Positions 1 through 5,690 of a stretch of DNA of 16,617 nt are shown here, one piece after another; positions within the stretch are counted from its first letter, which is position 1; every line of letters starts with the position of its first letter. A program made the translations under genes and the position numbers. Under the pieces are notes generated by a model. The model saw only the letters and a program-made list of their open reading frames with translations. It was not told the DNA's origin and did not search any database. Source of the stretch: Thermaerobacter marianensis (lineage in GTDB: Bacteria > Bacillota > Sulfobacillia > DYIH01 > DYIG01). Location: contig DYIG01000004.1 of the NCBI GenBank assembly GCA_020723725.1, positions 1-16,617 of the forward strand, given 5' to 3'.

Positions 1-50
1 ACAACATGTGACCCGATGAAACCGGCGCCGCCGGTGACCAAGACACGCAC
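1..50 (-). CDS. NAD-dependent epimerase/dehydratase, N-terminal fragment (cut by window edge)
   Basis: Only the first 16 or so codons are inside the window; the rest lies to the left. Read on the minus strand from a GTG at position 50, the peptide begins MRVLVTGGAGFIGSHV, the nucleotide-binding start of the extended short-chain dehydrogenase family (GGxGxxG Rossmann loop). A GGGGTGAG ribosome binding site sits just upstream on the same strand, about 5 bases before the GTG, which supports this start over an ATG overlapping it in another frame. The substrate cannot be told from the fragment; UDP- or dTDP-sugar epimerases and dehydratases all begin this way. It is transcribed away from galE and has a nearly identical N-terminus, so the two are probably related sugar-nucleotide enzymes. 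Confidence 0.75.
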   Translation of the reverse strand, partial: MRVLVTGGAGFIGSHV

Positions 51-229
51 ATTAACTCACCCCAATTGTAAATTTCACCTCGCAAATTGCCATTTCCTGC
101 AGATCTGGACGGTGGGCACCGCATATTACATGGTCGCAGGGATTATCTTCGTGAGTTGTTCGACCCGCAGGAATAGTATCTGCGTGTGGTCCAAAGGAAT
201 CCAACCCTATATATAGAATTGATTGACTC

Positions 230-1219
230 ATGCGCGTATTGGTCACAGGCGGAGCGGGGTACATAGGCAGTCATGTGGCCCGGTGTTTGTCCGAAAACGG
301 GTATGAAGTAGTGGTCTACGACAACCTCAGCCGTGGCCACCGCCAGGCAGCCGGGGTGTTCCCGTTCGTTCAAGGCGATGTCGCAGATTCCCCTCTTTTG
401 ACTCAAACCATCAGGGGGTGGGGGATAGGGGCGGTTGTTCACCTGGCCGCGGATAGCCTGGTCGGGGAATCCGTGACCAACCCTCAGAGATACTTCCATA
501 ATAACGTCGCCAAGGGTCTGTCCATGCTCGACACCCTATTAAAGGAAAGCGTCCGCTGCTTTATTTTTTCATCCACGGCTGCGGTGTACGGCGAGCCGGA
601 GGTGGTTCCCATCCCGGAGGAGCACCCCCTGAGGCCAACCAACCCCTACGGCGAGTCCAAGGCCTTCTTCGAAACGGCCCTGCGCAGGTATGACCAGGCT
701 TACGGCCTGCGTTACATGTCGCTGCGTTACTTCAATGCCGCTGGCGCCCACCCGGCGGGTGACCTGGGGGAGGACCACGAACCCGAGACGCATCTCCTCC
801 CGCTCGTCCTGCAAACGGCCCTCGGAATTCGTGACAAGATCACCGTATTTGGCGATGACTACCCAACCCCTGACGGAACGGCGGTCCGTGACTACATCCA
901 TGTTTGTGACCTTGCGGAGGCGCACGTCCTGGCGCTTCGTGCCCTGATCGATGGCTGTCCGAGTGCCGTGTACAACCTCGGGCATAGCAGGGGCTGCTCC
1001 GTCCTGGAGGTGATACGAGATGCGGAAAGGGTAACGGGGAGATCCATACCACATGAGGTCGGTCCGCGCCGTTCAGGTGACCCGGCAGTCCTGATCGCCT
1101 CTTCGGAGCGTATCAAACGCGAACTGGGCTGGAAGCCGCGTTTCGAGGACCTTTCAGAGATCATCGAAACAGCCTGGGTCTGGCACCGGGACCACCCCAA
1201 CGGTTACGGGGAACAGTAA
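230..1219 (+). CDS. galE: UDP-glucose 4-epimerase
   Basis: Cytoplasmic enzyme interconverting UDP-glucose and UDP-galactose, supplying sugar nucleotides for cell-surface polysaccharide. The 329-residue length is usual for GalE. Visible landmarks are the NAD-binding GGAGYIG (residues 7-13), YDNLSRGH after the second strand, the catalytic Ser/Thr strand SSTAAVYG (114-121), the Tyr140-x3-Lys144 pair in NPYGESK, and RYFNAAGA further on. The C-terminal part carries VRDYIHVCDLAEAH and YNLGHSRGCSV, typical of GalE rather than of dTDP-glucose dehydratases. The ATG at 230 has no clear ribosome binding site; TATATATAGAAT at 208-219 resembles a -10 element, so the transcript may have a very short leader (inference). 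No terminator is seen downstream. Confidence 0.93.
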   Translation: MRVLVTGGAGYIGSHVARCLSENGYEVVVYDNLSRGHRQAAGVFPFVQGDVADSPLLTQTIRGWGIGAVVHLAADSLVGESVTNPQRYFHNNVAKGLSMLDTLLKESVRCFIFSSTAAVYGEPEVVPIPEEHPLRPTNPYGESKAFFETALRRYDQAYGLRYMSLRYFNAAGAHPAGDLGEDHEPETHLLPLVLQTALGIRDKITVFGDDYPTPDGTAVRDYIHVCDLAEAHVLALRALIDGCPSAVYNLGHSRGCSVLEVIRDAERVTGRSIPHEVGPRRSGDPAVLIASSERIKRELGWKPRFEDLSEIIETAWVWHRDHPNGYGEQ

Positions 1220-1452
1220 AACCGGGGTGGAAACGGCTGGATGATTTATATACTGGCAAGCGTGGCTTGGATGGCGACAGTGCTGTGGTTCTTCGGCACC
1301 AGAGCACCGTCCCGCAGCGTGTGTACAGCCAGCGGGATATACTCATCATATCTAACCCTCGGGCAGGTCCATGGCGCACTTGCGTATTATTGGGATCATT
1401 CTCAGTCGATGGATCATGCTATAACAGAGGCCCTCAGTCACAGAGCCCTCAG
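1220..1452. other. Intergenic stretch without a convincing gene
   Basis: Between galE and the next promoter there is no recognisable gene, RNA or terminator hairpin. One plus-strand frame is open from an ATG at 1241 to 1456 (71 codons). Its first 20 or so residues are hydrophobic (IYILASVAWMATVLWFF), so a small membrane protein cannot be excluded, but the rest is featureless, the only upstream purine stretch (GGGGTGG near 1224-1230) is weak and far away, and the frame runs into the direct repeats and the -35 box of the following promoter. I treat it as non-coding or decayed sequence. The last 50 bases hold three copies of CTCAGT (1401, 1433, 1448). Confidence 0.5.
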
Positions 1453-1453
1453 T
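1425..1453 (+). repeat. Two direct repeats next to the promoter
   Basis: CAGAGGCCCTCAGT at 1425-1438 is followed by CAGAGCCCTCAGT at 1441-1453, a near-perfect direct repeat whose second copy runs into the -35 box of the next promoter. The position suits binding of an activator or repressor that controls the sulfur operon; which regulator is unknown. Confidence 0.55.
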
Positions 1454-1482
1454 TGACGCTTGGACGTTTTCAACCTTACAAT
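1453..1482 (+). promoter_or_regulatory. Sigma-A type promoter of the sulfur-carrier/cysteine operon
   Basis: TTGACG (1453-1458) and TACAAT (1477-1482) are separated by 18 bases; each box differs from consensus at one position. Transcription would begin near 1489, giving a leader of about 65 bases before the TTG start at 1556. The surrounding DNA is AT-rich compared with the genes. No other good promoter is visible upstream of the next six closely packed genes, so this probably drives all of them. Confidence 0.7.
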
Positions 1483-1506
1483 ATTAGAAATGTCTACAAA
1501 ATAAAT

Positions 1507-1536
1507 CGGATTTAGACTAATTAGTGAGCGAATCCG
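1507..1536 (+). promoter_or_regulatory. Leader dyad (possible hairpin or operator)
   Basis: CGGATT (1507-1512) is complementary to AATCCG (1531-1536), and between them lies the perfect palindrome ACTAATTAGT (1516-1525). In RNA the outer arms could form a small stem just before the ribosome binding site at 1543-1550; in DNA the palindrome could be a protein site. It matches no riboswitch or T-box I know, and no terminator-like T-run follows. Confidence 0.3.
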
Positions 1537-1555
1537 TCGAGCGGAGGGGATTCCC

Positions 1556-2653
1556 TTGTCAGTCAGTATTTATATACCTACACCCTATCGTCGGCATACC
1601 AACGGCGTCTCGCGGGTTGAGGTGGAAGCGGGCACCGTTCGCCAGGTCCTTGACCGGCTGGTTGCCCAGCACCCCGCGCTGGCCCAGCAGGTCTTTGATG
1701 ATAAAGGAGAGGTCCTGCAGTACCTCGGGATCTTTGTCAACGATGAAGAGGTGCATTCCCTGGGCGGGCTCGATATCGAGCTGAAACCCGGGGATGAGCT
1801 GGCGCTGATCCCTGCCATTGCAGGGGGCAGCGAGGACATCCAGTTTACCGAGGAGCAGATAATTCGCTACAGCCGCCATATCATTCTCAAGGAGGTCGGT
1901 GGCGAGGGGCAGAAGAAGCTTCTGAAGTCCAAGGTCCTGATCATCGGGGCGGGCGGGCTCGGTTGCCCGGCGGCCGTTTACCTGGCAGCGGCGGGTGTGG
2001 GCACCATCGGCATAGTGGACTTCGATAGGGTCGACCTCTCCAACCTGCAGAGGCAGATCCTCCACGGCATGAGCGACATCGGGCGGCCCAAAGCCGTGTC
2101 GGCGAAGGAGTCAATCGCCGAGATAAACCCGGACGTCAATGTTGTACTACACGAGACGGCCCTGTCCAGGGAAAACGCCCTGGACATAATCAAGGATTAC
2201 GACGTGGTGGTTAACGGGTGTGACAACTTCCCGACGCGGTATTTGGTCAGCGATGCCTGTGTCTTGTCGGGCAAACCCCTCGTCGACGGCAGCATCCTGC
2301 GTTTTGAAGGCCAGGCGACCGTATTCATGCCGGGCAAGGGGTGCTACCGCTGCCTGTTCCCGGCCCCACCGCCGCCGGGAACAGTGCCCAGTTGTTCCGA
2401 GGCCGGTGTCCTGGGCGTTCTGCCAGGAATTGTTGGGTGCATTCAGGCCAATGAGGCCATTAAGGTGATCCTCGGTGTGGGGGAGACGCTGTCAGGGCGG
2501 TTGCTCTTCTTTGATGCCCTCAACATGGAGTTCCGCAAGCTAAAGCTCAGGCGGGACCCGAACTGCCCGGCATGTGGCGATAACCCGGCCATCACAGAGC
2601 TCATTGATTACCACGGATTCTGTGGTGTGCCCAACCAGGCCCATGTTTCCTGA
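1556..2653 (+). CDS. Ubiquitin-like sulfur carrier (MoaD/ThiS/CysO type) fused to E1-like MoeB/ThiF adenylyltransferase
   Basis: A 365-residue, two-domain protein. Residues 1-91 look like a MoaD/ThiS/CysO beta-grasp carrier (VEVEAGTVRQVLDRL, FVNDEEV, LKPGDELALIPAIAGG) with the hallmark diglycine at 90-91, but here it is internal. After a linker of about six residues the E1 domain begins (FTEEQIIRYSRHIIL), with the ATP loop GAGGLG (131-136), Asp155, SNLQRQ (162-167), Asp223 in GCDNF, the cysteine region near Cys280, and zinc ligands C263xxC266 and C337xxC340. No rhodanese domain follows, unlike mycobacterial MoeZ. Known family role: adenylating the carrier C-terminus so that it can be made a thiocarboxylate. 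TTG 1556 is chosen because GGAGGGGA (1543-1550) lies five bases upstream. First gene of a six-gene operon with a cysteine synthase and a JAMM protease, so cysteine synthesis is more likely its role than molybdopterin or thiamine. Confidence 0.85.
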   Translation: MSVSIYIPTPYRRHTNGVSRVEVEAGTVRQVLDRLVAQHPALAQQVFDDKGEVLQYLGIFVNDEEVHSLGGLDIELKPGDELALIPAIAGGSEDIQFTEEQIIRYSRHIILKEVGGEGQKKLLKSKVLIIGAGGLGCPAAVYLAAAGVGTIGIVDFDRVDLSNLQRQILHGMSDIGRPKAVSAKESIAEINPDVNVVLHETALSRENALDIIKDYDVVVNGCDNFPTRYLVSDACVLSGKPLVDGSILRFEGQATVFMPGKGCYRCLFPAPPPPGTVPSCSEAGVLGVLPGIVGCIQANEAIKVILGVGETLSGRLLFFDALNMEFRKLKLRRDPNCPACGDNPAITELIDYHGFCGVPNQAHVS

Positions 2654-2978
2654 ATCTCAAGGGGGTTTGGCGCTGGCCATCCTGCTGACCGCCAGCCCGC
2701 CGCACCCCGGGGTTGATACCGCACTGTCACTCGTTTTGGCCGCGTCCGGCGATGGTTACGGGGCGGCCGTTTTTTTGATGGATGAGGGTGTGCATGCCGC
2801 TTGCTACCTGGCGGACAGACTTGCGGAGCGCGGTGGTGCCGGGCAGGTCAGGCTGGTACGGTGCGCGCAGGACGCCGGGTCACGTAGTCCTGATCCGGCT
2901 GAGAGCGTTCTGGAAGGCAGTCAGGCGGACTGGGCGGCCATGGTCGGTGAGGCCAGGGTGGTGTTACATCTGGGATGA
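2643..2978 (+). CDS. DsrE/TusD-like sulfur-relay subunit
   Basis: A 111-residue protein matching the DsrE fold: a hydrophobic first strand (LALAILLTA), a helix with ALSLVLAASGDGY, then AAVFLMDEGVHAA, equivalent to the FFYREGVYNA region of E. coli TusD. Cys74 (VRLVRCAQDAG) falls where TusD and DsrE keep the cysteine that carries persulfide sulfur; Cys54 is a second one. ATG 2643 overlaps the end of the E1 gene by 11 bases and has a poor ribosome binding site, so translation is probably coupled. AAGGGGG (2659-2665) lies too close to the next in-frame TTG at 2667 to favour that start. Family and fold are read from pattern only. The next two genes match the partner subunits, which strengthens the call. 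Confidence 0.7.
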   Translation: MFPESQGGLALAILLTASPPHPGVDTALSLVLAASGDGYGAAVFLMDEGVHAACYLADRLAERGGAGQVRLVRCAQDAGSRSPDPAESVLEGSQADWAAMVGEARVVLHLG

Positions 2979-3337
2979 GCAAGACGAAGAGGGCCAAGGA
3001 CGTCGTGGTGCTGGTCCGGGAGGCGCCGGCCGACAACCCCTCTGACGGTGAGGCCCTGCGTATGGCCCTGGGGCTCGAGATCGGCAATCACCGGGTTACG
3101 GTGATCTTCCTTGAACGCGGTGTGTACTACGCCATAAGGCCTGGTACCGGATGTAAGGCAAACTGGTTTCAATACCTGGACTACCTGCTGCAACTCGGCC
3201 ACAACCTGTGTGTTGGCGAGGAATCCCTAAGGCGTGCCGGGTTGTCCGAGGAGGACCTGGTTCCTGGAGTAGGCGTTATAGCCGAGGATTCTCTGGCTGC
3301 CAGGTTCCTCCAAACCGGTGCCGTTATAGGGTATTGA
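2975..3337 (+). CDS. DsrF/TusC-like sulfur-relay subunit
   Basis: A 120-residue protein like TusC/DsrF: an N-terminal strand, GEALRMALGLEIGNHRVTVIFLERGVYYAI (compare the AVFFIADGV segment of TusC), and LQLGHNLCVGEESLRRAGL, which lines up with the Cys-x3-SL-x2-RGL segment of TusC. Cys79 is the conserved cysteine of this segment; Cys60 is extra. The ATG overlaps the stop of the preceding gene (ATGA, 2975-2978), a sign of translational coupling and of a shared complex. In E. coli TusC forms a heterohexamer with TusB and TusD that passes sulfur to tRNA modification; in sulfur oxidisers DsrEFH passes sulfur to DsrC. Neither target is encoded in this window, so a different acceptor is likely. Confidence 0.78.
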   Translation: MSKTKRAKDVVVLVREAPADNPSDGEALRMALGLEIGNHRVTVIFLERGVYYAIRPGTGCKANWFQYLDYLLQLGHNLCVGEESLRRAGLSEEDLVPGVGVIAEDSLAARFLQTGAVIGY

Positions 3338-3361
3338 CCAAGACCAATTGGGGGCTTGACC

Positions 3362-3628
3362 TTGCATATAGTGCACGTGTTGCGGAGAGTGGGGGACCGT
3401 TTTGCCCTGTCTGTTGTGGCGGAACACGCCAGGGAAGCCGGGGACGGGCGGGTCACGGTTCTGCTGGTTCAAGAAGCGGCGCGGTCGCCGGAGTCGGTAA
3501 GGGAGGGCTTGCCGCCGAGCGTTCTGGAATCGGTGGAGATAGTTCCCCTTCCGGTTGGCGTCACGACGGAGGAAAACCTCGGGGTTGTCAGGATGCTCCT
3601 TGGCGCCGACCGTGTTGTTTCCTGGTGA
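3362..3628 (+). CDS. DsrH/TusB-like sulfur-relay subunit
   Basis: An 88-residue protein with the simple layout of TusB/DsrH: it opens MHIVHVLRR (E. coli TusB opens MLHTLHRSP), continues with VTVLLVQEA and ends on a tryptophan (DRVVSW), as TusB does (QMAW). It has no cysteine at all, so its role is probably structural within a DsrEFH-like hexamer. The start is TTG 3362, seven bases after GGGGG (3350-3354); the TTG at 3356 is too close to that site. The gene lies 24 bases after the TusC-like gene and 16 before the cysteine synthase. With the two preceding genes it completes the three-subunit set. It is short, and the assignment rests partly on context. Confidence 0.7.
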   Translation: MHIVHVLRRVGDRFALSVVAEHAREAGDGRVTVLLVQEAARSPESVREGLPPSVLESVEIVPLPVGVTTEENLGVVRMLLGADRVVSW

Positions 3629-3644
3629 TAATGGGGGTGTTTCG

Positions 3645-4592
3645 ATGTCCATTTCGATGTCCAACCGCAGTTGGCCCGGGGTTGCAGGGGGTATTCTCGA
3701 AACGATTGGCAATACGCCGCTCGTCCGCCTGAACAGGGTGGTAGCCGATTCATCAGCAGTCATTCTGGCCAAGGTTGAAGCGCGCAACCCTGGGGGGAGT
3801 GTCAAGGACCGGATTGCCCTCTCCATGATCGAGGATGCCGAAAGGCGTGGGGTGCTCAAGCCTGGCGATACGATTATCGAGGCCACAAGCGGCAACACCG
3901 GGGCAGGGCTGGCCGTGGTTGCGGCCGCCAAGGGCTACAGGCTTATCCTCACTATGCCGGAGGACATGAGCCAAGAGCGCCGTCGGTTGTTCCAGTGGCT
4001 GGGCGCGGAGCTGGTCCTGACCCCCGCCATCGAAGGGATGTCGGGCGCCGTTTATGCCGCCAACGAGCTGGCCAGCGAGCATGGGTACTTCATGCCGAAG
4101 CAGTTCGAGAACCCCGCCAACCCGGATGTTCATAGCCGCACCACGGCAAGGGAGATACTCGATGCCACCGGCGGGCGGTTCGAGGCTTTCGTTGCCGGGG
4201 TCGGCACCGGTGGGACCCTGACCGGCGTGGCCAGGGTTCTGAAAAAAGAGGCCCCAGGCGTGCACATCGTGGCGGTGGAGCCTGCCCGCTGCGCTGTTCT
4301 TTCCGGCAAGCGTCCGGGTTTTACACGGATTCAAGGCCTTGGCGCAGGCTTTGTCCCGGGTGTCCTGGATAAATCCGTTTACGATGAGGTCATTGCCGTC
4401 CAGGACAACGACGCCATAGAGATGTCCGGCAGGCTGGCCCGTCAGGAAGGGATACTTTGCGGTTTCTCGTCTGGCGCCGCCGTTTGGGCTTCTTGCGAAG
4501 TTGCCCGCCGGCTCGGTCCGGGCAAGACGGTGGTGACAATCCTGCCAGATACCGGTGAACGCTACCTTAGCATGATGGAGGGCCAGGTCTGA
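3645..4592 (+). CDS. cysK: Cysteine synthase (O-acetylserine sulfhydrylase family, PLP enzyme)
   Basis: Cytoplasmic fold-type II PLP enzyme, 315 residues, making cysteine from an activated serine and a sulfur donor. Visible are the substrate entry ETIGNTPLVRLN (19-30), the PLP lysine Lys54 in NPGGSVKDR, the substrate loop EATSGNTG (79-86), QFENPANPDVH, the phosphate-binding GTGGT (187-191), IQGLGAGFVP, and the FSSGAA serine that contacts the PLP ring nitrogen. Sequence style is CysK-like. Position between sulfur-carrier genes and a Mec-type protease suggests it uses a protein thiocarboxylate as mycobacterial CysM does, rather than or as well as free sulfide (inference). ATG 3645 is chosen because GGGGGTG (3633-3639) lies five bases before it; an upstream in-frame extension would overlap the previous gene by 74 bases. 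Confidence 0.92.
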   Translation: MSISMSNRSWPGVAGGILETIGNTPLVRLNRVVADSSAVILAKVEARNPGGSVKDRIALSMIEDAERRGVLKPGDTIIEATSGNTGAGLAVVAAAKGYRLILTMPEDMSQERRRLFQWLGAELVLTPAIEGMSGAVYAANELASEHGYFMPKQFENPANPDVHSRTTAREILDATGGRFEAFVAGVGTGGTLTGVARVLKKEAPGVHIVAVEPARCAVLSGKRPGFTRIQGLGAGFVPGVLDKSVYDEVIAVQDNDAIEMSGRLARQEGILCGFSSGAAVWASCEVARRLGPGKTVVTILPDTGERYLSMMEGQV

Positions 4593-5011
4593 TGGACCTG
4601 ACTGGTCACCTTTACACGGAGATGGTCCGCCATGCCCTTTCGCAGACGCCCAGGGAGGCCTGCGGGTTGCTCCTCGGCCGGGACGGTTCGGTGCTCGAGT
4701 TCAGGCCCGCCCCCAATGAGGCTGAGGAGCCCCATACGCGATACAGGATCCCTGTGCAATATCTCTTTAAGTTGGAGAAGGAACTCCGCGAAAGGGGAAT
4801 GGAGCTGGTTGGCATATTTCATTCCCACCCCGCAACCCCGGCCTACCCCTCAAGAACCGATATTGCCCAGGCCTTCTATCCTGATGCCGTTTATCTCATT
4901 CTTTCGCTCGCTGACCCGGAAAACCCGGTGATGCGGGGCTTCCGTATCCTGGAGGGGGAAGTGACAGAGGAGGCCCTGCTTATTGATGGCCGTCCGGATC
5001 ACCCTCTCTAG
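4592..5011 (+). CDS. JAMM/MPN+ metalloprotease, Mec/HcyD-like
   Basis: A 139-residue zinc protease of the JAB1/MPN/Mov34 family. All active-site elements are present: Glu22 in PREACGLLLG, then His77-x-His79-x7-Ser87-x2-Asp90 (HSHP...SRTD). Single-domain bacterial members such as Mycobacterium Mec release cysteine from the CysO-cysteine adduct, and Wolinella HcyD trims residues beyond the carrier diglycine. The ATG overlaps the cysteine synthase stop (TGATG), and it ends the operon. Since the operon's carrier is fused to E1 with an internal diglycine, this enzyme may both cut that fusion after Gly91 and hydrolyse the carrier-cysteine amide (inference). No terminator hairpin is seen after the gene. 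Confidence 0.9.
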   Translation: MDLTGHLYTEMVRHALSQTPREACGLLLGRDGSVLEFRPAPNEAEEPHTRYRIPVQYLFKLEKELRERGMELVGIFHSHPATPAYPSRTDIAQAFYPDAVYLILSLADPENPVMRGFRILEGEVTEEALLIDGRPDHPL

Positions 5012-5090
5012 ACCCTTTCTTAGTTTATTATTAACTTCCGTTTAGCCCATTCTAACCATTTTTCCATATAATTTTACCTGCGGATAATTT

Positions 5091-5114
5091 TCTATTTCCT
5101 TGAGTTGAAATAGA
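5091..5114. promoter_or_regulatory. Inverted repeat over the ccm promoter -35 box (operator candidate)
   Basis: TCTATTTC (5091-5098) and GAAATAGA (5107-5114) are perfect 8-base arms around an 8-base centre that contains most of the -35 hexamer (5100-5105). Placement and symmetry fit a dimeric repressor or redox regulator, but it does not match an FNR, Fur, Rex or CcpA box that I can recall. Confidence 0.5.
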
Positions 5115-5128
5115 TCGAGAATTATAAT
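5100..5128 (+). promoter_or_regulatory. Sigma-A type promoter of the ccm operon
   Basis: TTGAGT (5100-5105) and a perfect TATAAT (5123-5128) are separated by 17 bases in an AT-rich stretch. Transcription would start near 5135, leaving a leader of about 67 bases before ccmE. The rest of 5012-5186 holds no gene. Confidence 0.75.
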
Positions 5129-5143
5129 GATACGCGAGTTTTT

Positions 5144-5171
5144 GTAAAAGGAAATATAGTAAAAGGAAATA
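5144..5171 (+). repeat. Tandem 13-base repeat in the ccmE leader
   Basis: GTAAAAGGAAATA occurs at 5144-5156 and again at 5159-5171, spaced 15 bases apart, between the predicted transcription start and the ribosome binding site. Each copy contains an AAGGAAA purine core. It could affect mRNA stability or ribosome loading, or be a chance duplication. Confidence 0.6.
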
Positions 5172-5201
5172 AAATTATACAAATGGATGGGAGGCTTTTG
5201 T

Positions 5202-5687
5202 ATGCCTCAAAAGACCAAAATTACACTCGTTATAGTACTCGTTTTTGCAGCCATTGTGGTCCTGGCGGGGGCAAACCTGAGGGAGAACACGGTCTATTAC
5301 TATTCGGTAAGCGAATACCTGGCGGACCCCTCGCTTTTCACCAAGCACGTGCAGGTCAAGGGCAACGTTGTTCAGGGCACCCTCAAGTACGATGCATCAA
5401 CCCTCGATCTTCGGTTTGTAATAGAGGATAAGGGCAAGAGATTGCCGGTCTATCACCACGGTGTCAAACCGGATACCCTAAACGATCACCCGCAGGCAGA
5501 GACCGGAATGGGTATCGAGGTCGTGGCGGCCGGCAAGATGGGTCCTGACAACGTATTCCAGGCCAAGCAATTAATTGTTAAATGTCCCTCGCGTTATATC
5601 GATAAAGACAAAGCTGGCCAGAATGGCCAGTCCGGTGGGCAGGACGTAAGCAGCACTCCTAAGCTCACCGGGGCGGGGGGTAAGTAG
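5202..5687 (+). CDS. ccmE: Cytochrome c maturation heme chaperone CcmE, CxxxY variant
   Basis: Membrane-anchored heme chaperone, 161 residues. A short basic N-terminus is followed by one membrane span (about 7-25), then a soluble OB-fold domain outside the membrane (VQVKGNVVQGTL, LRFVIEDKG, VYHHGVKPDTL, EVVAAGKM). Classical CcmE binds heme through a histidine in a HDExY-type motif; here the equivalent segment reads KCPSRY, so Cys128 and Tyr132 form the CxxxY motif known from Desulfovibrio and archaeal CcmE. A low-complexity Gly/Gln/Ser-rich tail follows. ATG 5202 is preferred over the in-frame ATG 5187 because GGGAGGC (5189-5195) lies six bases upstream of it and inside the longer version. 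First gene of the ccm operon, three bases before ccmF. Confidence 0.92.
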   Translation: MPQKTKITLVIVLVFAAIVVLAGANLRENTVYYYSVSEYLADPSLFTKHVQVKGNVVQGTLKYDASTLDLRFVIEDKGKRLPVYHHGVKPDTLNDHPQAETGMGIEVVAAGKMGPDNVFQAKQLIVKCPSRYIDKDKAGQNGQSGGQDVSSTPKLTGAGGK

Positions 5688-5690
5688 CTG

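Noticed and set aside
65..93. Minus-strand promoter for the left-edge epimerase (ATGGCA-17-TACAAT)
   Set aside because: The spacing is good, but the implied transcription start near 58 would cut into the GGGGTGAG ribosome site at 54-61, so it does not fit with the GTG start.
1241..1456. 71-residue hydrophobic-start ORF after galE
   Set aside because: Weak ribosome site, no family resemblance, and overlap with the promoter repeats of the next operon; mentioned only within the intergenic entry.
1483..1555. Cysteine T-box or other riboswitch in the sulfur-operon leader
   Set aside because: The leader is too short, lacks the T-box core sequence and has no terminator/antiterminator pair.
1556..2653. 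Assignment of the fusion to thiamine (ThiS-ThiF) or molybdopterin (MoaD-MoeB) synthesis
   Set aside because: No thiamine or molybdopterin gene is in the operon, whereas cysteine synthase and a Mec-type protease are. The domains alone would not decide.
2643..3628. The small-gene trio as part of a dissimilatory sulfite reductase locus
   Set aside because: No dsrAB, dsrC or dsrMKJOP gene is present in the window, and gene overlaps tie the trio to the cysteine operon.
5012..5090. Terminator after the JAMM protease gene
   Set aside because: The stretch is AT-rich with T-runs, but I could find no GC-rich hairpin preceding one.
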